Shown here: positions 1 through 5,546 of the stretch, in pieces | Numbering within the stretch: position 1 is the first letter of the stretch | How the letters are laid out: every line of letters begins with the position of its first letter | Source: an uncultured Clostridia bacterium | Lineage (GTDB): Bacteria > Bacillota > Clostridia > Oscillospirales > Ruminococcaceae | Assembly (NCBI GenBank): GCA_937893735.1 | Contig: CALBGD010000073.1 | Location: forward strand, 1-11,336 | Direction: 5' to 3' | Length of the DNA stretch: 11,336 nucleotides | Notes under the pieces: model-generated | Told to the model about the DNA's origin: nothing | What the model saw: only the letters and a program-made list of their open reading frames with translations | Databases searched by the model: none | Translations under genes and position numbers: made by a program

Positions 1-471
1 TTCACACAGCCTTCTGCAAATGAAAGCCGGGTCGGCGCTTCCGCCAAGCAGGAAAAAACAAAGCTCGCTGCGGCATACGTTTCGTACTATGTTCCCTTCC
101 GCTCCATGCAGGCTGACGAAATTCATTTTCTGCCACGGCTTGTGTATTTTAGCGCTGAAATATGCCGGCGAGGAAATACCACATATCACCATTACCTCCA
201 GACCATCTATCTGCGGGAGCAGCTTCTCTGCTCCGCTGTAAAATCCACAGTCGCCGGACATCAGCACCGCCGCGTTATTATAATCTTCATGCTTCAGGAA
301 TTCTGCTATCTCGCCGCTTTTCCAACTGCAAAGAATACGCCTGCCGGATCCTGAAAAGGGCTTTAACATACGCTCAGCGCCTATGAGCACATCTGATTTC
401 TCTATCGCGGAAAGCGCCTCGTGAGTCAGGGTACCGGCTCCGTCCATTCCTATTCCGATTATGTAGACCAT
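1..471 (-). CDS. cbiE: Cobalt-precorrin-7 (precorrin-6Y) C5-methyltransferase CbiE, 3' end cut by window edge
   Basis: An open frame runs from ATG at 471 to position 1 without a stop (157 codons visible), so the C-terminus is missing. It begins MVYIIGIGMDG, the SAM-binding start of the tetrapyrrole methylase fold. It then shows GAERML (31-36), LMSGDCGFYSGA (70-81), GISSPAYFSAK (98-108) and SLHG (120-123), all in the order known for CbiE. CbiE uses S-adenosylmethionine to methylate C5 of the corrin ring; C15 methylation and decarboxylation belong to CbiT, which is either fused at the missing C-terminus or encoded further on. A CbiE domain is about 200 residues, so roughly three quarters is seen. 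GGAGAT lies about 8 bases before the ATG, and the start overlaps the end of cbiJ by 13 bases. One oddity is that residue 97 is Cys where the family usually has Pro before Gly-Ile-Ser-Ser. Identity is confident; fusion state is unknown. Confidence 0.9.
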   Translation of the reverse strand, partial: MVYIIGIGMDGAGTLTHEALSAIEKSDVLIGAERMLKPFSGSGRRILCSWKSGEIAEFLKHEDYNNAAVLMSGDCGFYSGAEKLLPQIDGLEVMVICGISSPAYFSAKIHKPWQKMNFVSLHGAEGNIVRNVCRSELCFFLLGGSADPAFICRRLCE

Positions 472-1217
472 TCTTTTATCTCCATGACGATTTTCCTTAT
501 CTGCTCCAGCGTATATCCGGTTTCTTTCGGGCGTAGCAGGGTCACAAGTTCGGCGCCGCATTCCCGTGCCGCTTCTGCCTTTTCGGGATAACCGCCTACC
601 GCGCCGCTTTCCTTGGTGACTAGTATTTCCGCGCCGCTGAGCTTTATATGTTTGATGTTTTCCTCCACGGAAAACGGCGGCGACGCAGTGATGACCTTTT
701 TTTCATCAAATCCGAGCAGCCGGCATCTCTCCAGTATTCCTTCCGCCGGAAGCAGCCGCGCCCACACGCGCTCGCTGTGCTCTCTCACTCCGGCAAGCGC
801 GTACAGCTCCTTGCTGCCGAGGGTGCTGAGTATTATTTTATCACTGCTGTTCAGGTATTTTATAAGCTCTTCAAGGCGAGTGAAAGAAGTACCGGAAATA
901 TCTGTGCTCTGCTCACGCAAAAGGCGGTAATACGGTATTCCTGCGGCATTGCAGGCGGAGGTTATATTCCGTGTTGCCTCAACTGCATAGGGGTGTGTGG
1001 CGTCGATCACCATACGGTATTTTTTGTCCGCAAGCAGGGACTGCATTTCAGCACAGTCAAGCTTTCCATTCAGAATATTAATGCACTGGCAATTGGGAAG
1101 GAGCTCCGCGGCGCGGTCAGTCGTAACTGAAACATCTGCGGAAATATTATGTTCCGCGCAGAATTCAGCCAGCAGCCTTCCCTCTGTCGTGCCGCCGAAA
1201 ATCAACATTTTACACAT
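459..1217 (-). CDS. cbiJ: Cobalt-precorrin-6A reductase CbiJ (CobK family)
   Basis: A 252-residue protein, normal length for CbiJ/CobK. The family reduces a ring double bond of (cobalt-)precorrin-6A with a nicotinamide cofactor in the cytoplasm. Visible marks are the N-terminal nucleotide-binding-like FGGTTEGR (7-14), IDATHPYA (71-78), YYRLLRE (96-102) and TKESG (201-205), in family order. Two starts are possible, Met1 and Met4. GAGGGG at 1223-1228 is 5 bases before Met1 and 14 before Met4, which favours Met1. The start overlaps the end of cbiH by 8 bases, and the end overlaps the start of cbiE by 13, pointing to coupled translation. In the pathway this enzyme follows CbiD and precedes CbiE. 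No odd residues were noticed. Confidence 0.94.
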   Translation of the reverse strand: MCKMLIFGGTTEGRLLAEFCAEHNISADVSVTTDRAAELLPNCQCINILNGKLDCAEMQSLLADKKYRMVIDATHPYAVEATRNITSACNAAGIPYYRLLREQSTDISGTSFTRLEELIKYLNSSDKIILSTLGSKELYALAGVREHSERVWARLLPAEGILERCRLLGFDEKKVITASPPFSVEENIKHIKLSGAEILVTKESGAVGGYPEKAEAARECGAELVTLLRPKETGYTLEQIRKIVMEIKEWST

Positions 1218-1935
1218 TATAACCCCTCGGCGTTACCATTTTTCCGCCTATATTCTTCGTCTGGCTGTTCCCTATGAATACCGTGGTGAACATATCGACC
1301 GACGCGTCCTTAAGCTTGCAGAGCGGCATTACAGCGTATTCCTCACCGTTTCTGCCGATATTCCTTGCATAACCGCACACAGTATCGCCCGGAAGGTATT
1401 CCAGCAGTATCAGGCAGACCCTGCGCAAATAGTCCGCGCGTTTTCTTGATGATGGATTATAAAGAGATATGACCATATCAGACTGAGCCGCCAGCCTCAG
1501 CCGCTTCTCGATTTTCTCCCACGGCGTGAGCAGATCCGAAAGGCTTATCACTGCAAAGTCAGCAGTCAGCGGTGCGCCCAGTAGCGCACCTCCGCTCAGT
1601 GCGGCAGTAACTCCGGGAACCACCTCTATATCCACCCCGGTATACATAGGCGAAAGCTGATACGCCAGCCCCGCCATGCCGTAAACTCCGCTGTCTCCGC
1701 TGCATATCAGGGAAACCGTTCTCCCGCCTGCCGCCTGCTCAAGAGCCGCTTCTACCCTGTCAAGCTCCTGCCTCATTCCGGTGCAGAAGTATTCCTTATC
1801 CAGGAAATACTGTTTTATCAGCCCGGCATAAACTGTGTAGCCTACGATCAGGTCGCTGCGCTCTATTGCAAGCTTTGCTCCGAGCGTCATTCCCTCATAG
1901 CTGCCGCAGCCGAATCCAACAATATACAGCTTCAT
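1210..1935 (-). CDS. cbiH: Cobalt-precorrin-3B C17-methyltransferase CbiH (CobJ family)
   Basis: A 241-residue tetrapyrrole methylase, the usual length of a stand-alone CbiH without a C-terminal extension. Family signatures in order are VGFGCGSYEGMT (6-17), SGDSGVYGMA (79-88), VPGVTAA (106-112), LYNPSSR (158-164), ARNIGR (190-195) and MVTPRGY (233-239). The LYNPSSR and ARNIGR blocks separate CobJ/CbiH from CbiF, CbiL and CbiE. The family methylates C17 with SAM, coupled in the anaerobic route to ring contraction that leaves a delta-lactone, the substrate for the CbiF/CbiG steps. The start forms an ATGA overlap (4 bases) with the stop of cbiG, with AAGGAAA a few bases upstream. The C-terminus overlaps cbiJ by 8 bases. 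Confidence 0.95.
   Translation of the reverse strand: MKLYIVGFGCGSYEGMTLGAKLAIERSDLIVGYTVYAGLIKQYFLDKEYFCTGMRQELDRVEAALEQAAGGRTVSLICSGDSGVYGMAGLAYQLSPMYTGVDIEVVPGVTAALSGGALLGAPLTADFAVISLSDLLTPWEKIEKRLRLAAQSDMVISLYNPSSRKRADYLRRVCLILLEYLPGDTVCGYARNIGRNGEEYAVMPLCKLKDASVDMFTTVFIGNSQTKNIGGKMVTPRGYNV
1223..1228 (-). promoter_or_regulatory. Ribosome binding site that decides the cbiJ start
   Basis: Read on the minus strand this is GAGGGG, followed by 5 bases and the ATG of Met1. A second in-frame ATG three codons later would sit 14 bases away, too far for normal use, so Met1 is preferred. Confidence 0.55.
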
Positions 1936-2966
1936 AGAATTTTCCTTTCGAAATCAATAGTGACCGGAAGCTCCGCCAGAGCAGCAGTCACGCCATTCCC
2001 CGCAGTTTTCGGGAAAAATAGTCTGCCCCCCGCGCACACTGCGCTCCGCTCGCATACATTATCCGCGCCGGTGTTCTTCTGCACAAAATCCGAGTGCGAA
2101 AAGCTCCCGCGCGCCTGCATCAGCTCACCGCTTGAAAAAGTGAGCAGCCTGACGGAGCGATTACGGCAGAATTCCAGCAGACCAGTTTCATCAGACTTGA
2201 TGTCAATTGTCGCGGCGGCGCAGATCCGGTCAGCGTCTATTCCCGCTGTTTCAAGGCAGTGCATAACATGAGCGTCTATTCGCCCGCACGAAGTGCCGCG
2301 CTTGCAGCCTATTCCAACAATGATATTTCGCGGAACCAGGTTCAGCGTCACCGGAAACGGCTTTTTTGAGCGGTCAGGGCTGATGCATATTCCGGTGCGG
2401 AAGCCGGCGCCCGCCGAAAGCTCCCCCGGAATATTCGAGCATGGATACTCGCTGAAAAGCCCGGCGGTCTCGCCGTCAAGCACTGCGGAAGCTATCTCCT
2501 TTGCAGCGGACATATCGGAAATTATCAGTCCATTAGCCTTGGCAAAGCTGTCCGGAGAGAATTTTCCGCCGATGTCAGTGGCGGTCGTTATTACAGGAAC
2601 GGCTCCTATTTCTGACGCAACAATTTCTGAAAGCCGGTTTGCGCCGCCCAGATGACCTGACAGAACAGGTATCACAAATTTTCCGGTATCATCGACAACT
2701 ATTACCGCCGGGTCGCTCAGCTTCGAATAAATATGCGGCGCTGCTGCACGCACCGCAATTCCGCAGGCGCAGACAAAAATCAGCGCGTCATATTTGCTGA
2801 AAATCTTTTGTGTAAGCAAATGGATATCATCAAACCGCTCGGAATCCGTATCATAATGCGTGCGGAAACAGAACCGCCCAACAATGTGCGGACCGCCGAG
2901 AAACGCCGCTATCCTGCGGGACAGAATACGTCCGTTTTCTGTAACGGATATAACCGCAATGTTCAT
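1932..2966 (-). CDS. cbiG: Cobalt-precorrin-5A hydrolase CbiG
   Basis: A 344-residue protein of typical CbiG length. The N-terminal half carries the CbiG core: a CACGIAVRAAAP stretch (66-77), VVDDTGKFVIPVLSGHLGGA (90-109) and a following VPVITTATD (123-131). A variable linker follows, and the C-terminal domain starts at about residue 210 with IIVGIGCKRGTSCGRI (215-230). CbiG opens the delta-lactone of cobalt-precorrin-5A and releases the C20-derived two-carbon unit as acetaldehyde. It occurs in the anaerobic pathway and has no role in the oxygen-dependent one, so this gene is good evidence for an anaerobic, early-cobalt route. ATGA overlaps link it to cbiF upstream and cbiH downstream. Confidence 0.95.
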   Translation of the reverse strand: MNIAVISVTENGRILSRRIAAFLGGPHIVGRFCFRTHYDTDSERFDDIHLLTQKIFSKYDALIFVCACGIAVRAAAPHIYSKLSDPAVIVVDDTGKFVIPVLSGHLGGANRLSEIVASEIGAVPVITTATDIGGKFSPDSFAKANGLIISDMSAAKEIASAVLDGETAGLFSEYPCSNIPGELSAGAGFRTGICISPDRSKKPFPVTLNLVPRNIIVGIGCKRGTSCGRIDAHVMHCLETAGIDADRICAAATIDIKSDETGLLEFCRNRSVRLLTFSSGELMQARGSFSHSDFVQKNTGADNVCERSAVCAGGRLFFPKTAGNGVTAALAELPVTIDFERKIL

Positions 2967-3718
2967 ATTTCAGCCTTTCTGAACTCCGTTTCAAACAATG
3001 GGTCGTACAGCTTTGACAGGGAATAATCCTCCCCAAGGAACCCGCCAATGGTAATAAGTGCAGTTTTGGAAATTCCGTTTTCCGCCGCAGTTTCAGCGAG
3101 AGTTCCTACCGTACAGCGGCAGACTTTTTCGTCCTCCCAGCTTGCCTTATACACTATTGCGGCAGGTGTATCTGCGGGATAACCTCCCTGCTGGAGCCTG
3201 CGGGAAAGTTCCCCGGTCATTCCCGCACTGAGAAATATAACCATAGTGGAATGGTGCGCCGAAAGCGCTTCAATGCTTTCGCTGTCAGGAACGGTAGTCC
3301 TGCCTGCCATTCGCGTGATGATGACCGTCTGAGAAATATCCGGAAGCGTGTATTCCGCTTTTAAGGAAGCTGCCGCTCCGCAGAACGAGCTTACTCCCGG
3401 GCAGACAGAGTATTCTATCCCAAGCTCGTCCAGCCTGTCCATCTGCTCGCGTATAGCTCCGTAAAGCGACGGATCGCCGGTGTGGAGCCGCACCGTATTC
3501 CTGCCGGAACATTCTGCAATATCAATGACCGAGATCACTTCATCAAGCGTCATGCGGGCGCTGTTATGTATTTCACAGCCTCTCTTCGCATATTTAAGGA
3601 GCTCCGGATTAACAAGCGAACCTGCATATATTATCACGTCAGCCTGCTCGATAAGGCGTTTCCCCCGCAGAGTGATAAGATCCGCAGCCCCGCAGCCCGC
3701 TCCCACAAAATCAACCAT
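2963..3718 (-). CDS. cbiF: Cobalt-precorrin-4 C11-methyltransferase CbiF (CobM family)
   Basis: A 251-residue SAM-dependent tetrapyrrole methylase, normal length for CbiF/CobM. Motifs in order are FVGAGCGAADLITLRG (4-19), IYAGSLVNPELL (30-41), VRLHTGDPSLYGA (76-88), the CPGVSSF block (106-112) and an IIT-R loop near residues 133-136. The YAGSLVNP and HTGDPS signatures are typical of this subfamily rather than CbiH or CbiL. It methylates C11 of cobalt-precorrin-4 to give the substrate of CbiG, encoded next with an ATGA overlap. GGAGG lies about 7 bases before the ATG, and the start overlaps the end of cbiD by 8 bases. Nothing looks truncated or altered. Confidence 0.96.
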   Translation of the reverse strand: MVDFVGAGCGAADLITLRGKRLIEQADVIIYAGSLVNPELLKYAKRGCEIHNSARMTLDEVISVIDIAECSGRNTVRLHTGDPSLYGAIREQMDRLDELGIEYSVCPGVSSFCGAAASLKAEYTLPDISQTVIITRMAGRTTVPDSESIEALSAHHSTMVIFLSAGMTGELSRRLQQGGYPADTPAAIVYKASWEDEKVCRCTVGTLAETAAENGISKTALITIGGFLGEDYSLSKLYDPLFETEFRKAEI

Positions 3719-4850
3719 TGTATTCCTCCGAAATTATCCCTATAAGTTCATCAGCAAGCGGCGTGCGGACAGTAATACAGTGCTTGTCCGAGAACATCAC
3801 CGCGCCTATTTTTACTGTATTTTTCACCTTCGCATTGAGGTAGTATTCCGCGCGCTGCGCAAGAATGTCAAGCGTTTTTTCAAGAAATCCGCAGCCTTTC
3901 AGTATATCCAGCGCCGCGTCAACCGTAACGCAGCTCGGGATCTCTCTCAGCGCGGATATATCCGCTCCGGCAAGAACTCCGCAGGTCACAAGGACGTCCA
4001 TGCGGCCGTCAGCCTGCGCAGAATGGGTGTTCATAATGCCTGCGCCAAGCTTCACCAGCTTGCCGATATGTCCGATTATCAGCACATTTTCAAACCCGAA
4101 TTCCAGCGCGATATCTATGGCGTCGCCAATGTAATTGCTGCATTTCACGCTTCTTTCCAGCGCAAAGGGCATGGACTTCTGAATATAATTCTCGCTGTAA
4201 TTTCCAAGGGTCAGCAATAATGAACGGCAGCCCTCGGCACGGCGCATTCTTTCCTCCAGACGTATCGTATCGACAAGCGCAGCGCTGCTCATCGGCTCAA
4301 CGATGCCGCTCGTGCCGATTATTGATATTCCGCCCTCTATCCCCATTCGGGGGTTGTAGGTCTTTAGGGCAAGCTCACTCCCGCCGGGCACTGATATCTC
4401 CACACGAAAACCGCCGTGGTAATCATTCCTTTCCGCAGCGTCAGACACCGCAGATGTGATCATCTTTCGGGGCACGAAATTGATGGCGTACTCCCCGACT
4501 GGCTGGTCAAGACCGGCTCTGGTGACTATTCCGATACCCTCGCCGCCTGTGATCTCCACGCCTTCAGAAATGCGGCTTACTTTCGCATACACCAGTATCC
4601 CATTAGTGACGTCCGGGTCGTCACCGCTGTCCTTTTTTATGGCGCATGACGCGTACTCGCAGGTGATCTCAGCGTTAAGGACAGGCAGCTTCAGCAATGT
4701 TCCCTTTGGCGTCATTATTTGCGAGATCCCCATGCTGCGGCCAGTGAGAAGCATTTCGGAAGCCGCAGCCGCGGCAGCCGCAGCGCAGGAACCGGTGGTA
4801 TACCCGCACCGCAGCTTCTGTGCGCCATGATAAATGTATTGTTCTGACAT
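3711..4850 (-). CDS. cbiD: Cobalt-precorrin-5B C1-methyltransferase CbiD
   Basis: A 379-residue protein, typical of CbiD. It opens with the hallmark LRCGYTTGSCAAAA (13-26). Further family blocks are KKDSGDDPDVTNG (72-84), GEGIGIVTRAGL (103-114), NPRMGIEGG and IGTSGIVEPMS (166-188), GNYSE (216-220) and GHIGKLVKLGAGIMNTHS (260-277). CbiD methylates C1 of cobalt-precorrin-5B with SAM and is unrelated to the tetrapyrrole methylase fold of its neighbours. It is restricted to the anaerobic route, supporting that assignment. AGGAGA at 4857-4862 lies 6 bases before the ATG, making this start firm. It heads the overlapping cbiD-F-G-H-J-E block and is preceded by an 88-base structured spacer that could control it. 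Confidence 0.96.
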   Translation of the reverse strand: MSEQYIYHGAQKLRCGYTTGSCAAAAAAAASEMLLTGRSMGISQIMTPKGTLLKLPVLNAEITCEYASCAIKKDSGDDPDVTNGILVYAKVSRISEGVEITGGEGIGIVTRAGLDQPVGEYAINFVPRKMITSAVSDAAERNDYHGGFRVEISVPGGSELALKTYNPRMGIEGGISIIGTSGIVEPMSSAALVDTIRLEERMRRAEGCRSLLLTLGNYSENYIQKSMPFALERSVKCSNYIGDAIDIALEFGFENVLIIGHIGKLVKLGAGIMNTHSAQADGRMDVLVTCGVLAGADISALREIPSCVTVDAALDILKGCGFLEKTLDILAQRAEYYLNAKVKNTVKIGAVMFSDKHCITVRTPLADELIGIISEEYNG

Positions 4851-4865
4851 AATATTTCTCCTGAA

Positions 4866-4910
4866 AGCCTTGACCCGAAAAGCGGATCCGCCGCTTCCCC
4901 GGTCAAGGCT
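4866..4910 (-). promoter_or_regulatory. Two-tier hairpin just upstream of the cbiD ribosome site
   Basis: Perfect 10-base arms at 4866-4875 and 4901-4910 (AGCCTTGACC and its complement) enclose a second perfect 6-base stem at 4880-4885 and 4891-4896. On the minus strand the base of the hairpin ends 3 bases before the AGGAGA ribosome site of cbiD. No T-run follows, so it is a poor terminator for minus-strand transcripts. It more plausibly affects cbiD translation, or is an RNA processing or attenuation element. Arm 4907-4910 is shared with the neighbouring hairpin at 4907-4930, so both full stems cannot form at once. The structure is visible; the role is inference. Confidence 0.5.
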
Positions 4911-4940
4911 GCGGAATCAGCTCCGCAGCCCGCTTTTTTT
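4907..4940 (+). terminator. Candidate intrinsic terminator facing the plus strand
   Basis: Plus-strand reading gives a perfect 9-base stem GGCTGCGGA / TCCGCAGCC (4907-4915 and 4922-4930) with a 6-base loop, then CGC and seven T (4934-4940). This has the form of a rho-independent terminator, though three bases separate stem and T-run. It faces plus-strand transcription, where I see no gene, and the T-run overlaps the lipoprotein stop codon on the other strand. Read on the minus strand the stem forms too, but no T-run follows, so it should not stop the operon transcript strongly. Confidence 0.45.
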
Positions 4941-5496
4941 AATCGTTCACCATGTCGGATATTTCAACTCCATACTGCTTTGTGAAGTAGTTCTGGAGAG
5001 CCTCAACGTCCGATTTCATTCTTTCATTTGCGCTGTCGTATCTGCCATTGTCCTTAGCGCTCTGGGTGGAATCATTGCGGTCGGAATCCTCGACCTTTAC
5101 TATCTCGCCTGCGTCAAGATCAAAAGTGTAGTAGAAACCTGTTCCCATCATGGAAACATAATAATACTGCTCGACAGTGTTGGAGTTGAAATCAAAGTTG
5201 TAATACTCAACAGTCTCGCTGCCATCAAGTCCGGTCTTGACGAATTTTACAGTCTTTGCAGGCTTGTCTACGGTTATTTTCAGTCCCGCGCCGTCAAACG
5301 GAGAGCGCTCAGTATCAAGATAAGTGAGAACGCCGTCCTCTTCAGTAAAAACTGAAGTTCCGAGCATAGTCTCCTGCTGCTCTGATGTCTGGGCAGAATC
5401 ATTCTGAGACGAAGAGCTGCTGTTTGCATTTCCTGCGCAGGCAGCCAATGAAAGAACTGCTGCGGCTGCCGCCATTACCATAAGTACCTTTTTCAT
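4939..5496 (-). CDS. Putative lipoprotein of unknown function inside the cobalamin operon
   Basis: A 185-residue protein I do not recognise. The N-terminus is a lipoprotein signal: two Lys (2-3), a hydrophobic segment with five Ala (9-13) and lipobox LAAC (17-20), so Cys20 should be lipidated after cleavage by signal peptidase II. A Ser/Asn/Gln-rich tether follows (about 21-42), then a Tyr-rich, probably beta-stranded region (about 45-135) and a short, likely helical tail (155-175). After Cys20 there is no other Cys and no His at all, which argues against a His/Cys metal site; acidic residues are plentiful. The start is firm: AGGAGG at 5505-5510 lies 8 bases before the ATG. It sits between the chelatase genes and cbiD on the same strand, separated by 46- and 88-base gaps. 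It may be a surface protein that is co-transcribed by chance or has a role in corrinoid or cobalt handling; that is unproven. Confidence 0.85.
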   Translation of the reverse strand: MKKVLMVMAAAAAVLSLAACAGNANSSSSSQNDSAQTSEQQETMLGTSVFTEEDGVLTYLDTERSPFDGAGLKITVDKPAKTVKFVKTGLDGSETVEYYNFDFNSNTVEQYYYVSMMGTGFYYTFDLDAGEIVKVEDSDRNDSTQSAKDNGRYDSANERMKSDVEALQNYFTKQYGVEISDMVND

Positions 5497-5504
5497 TTAA
5501 ATTG

Positions 5505-5510
5505 CCTCCT
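5505..5510 (-). promoter_or_regulatory. Consensus ribosome binding site of the lipoprotein gene
   Basis: Minus-strand AGGAGG, a full Shine-Dalgarno core, with 8 bases to the ATG. It is the strongest ribosome site in the window, so the lipoprotein is likely well translated and does not depend on coupling to chlD. Confidence 0.7.
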
Positions 5511-5516
5511 GAATTA

Positions 5517-5546
5517 TTTATATATGAAAGCCTTCTGGGCTGTCAT
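5517..5546 (-). promoter_or_regulatory. Possible internal sigma-70-type promoter before the lipoprotein gene
   Basis: On the minus strand ATGACA (5546-5541, one mismatch to TTGACA) is followed by 18 bases and TATAAA (5522-5517, one mismatch to TATAAT). The -35 box overlaps the chlD stop codon. A caveat is that the implied transcript would begin at about 5510, almost on the ribosome site, leaving hardly any leader. AT-rich gaps yield such matches by chance. Confidence 0.25.

Noticed and set aside
4761..4784. Alanine-codon run in cbiD (residues 23-30) as a repeat expansion
   Set aside because: The family consensus after the GYTTGSC motif is itself Ala-rich and the codons are mixed, so it is ordinary conserved sequence.
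4866..4940. Cobalamin riboswitch in the spacer before cbiD
   Set aside because: The region is under 90 bases and holds only simple hairpins. A cobalamin riboswitch needs about 200 bases with a conserved B12-box, which I do not see.
4939..5496. The lipoprotein gene as recently transferred DNA because it looks less GC-rich than chlD
   Set aside because: A hand count gave about 45% GC over 5101-5340 against about 66% over 5821-5940 in chlD. A 120-base sample of cbiD (4081-4200) was also about 45%, so the contrast is not specific.
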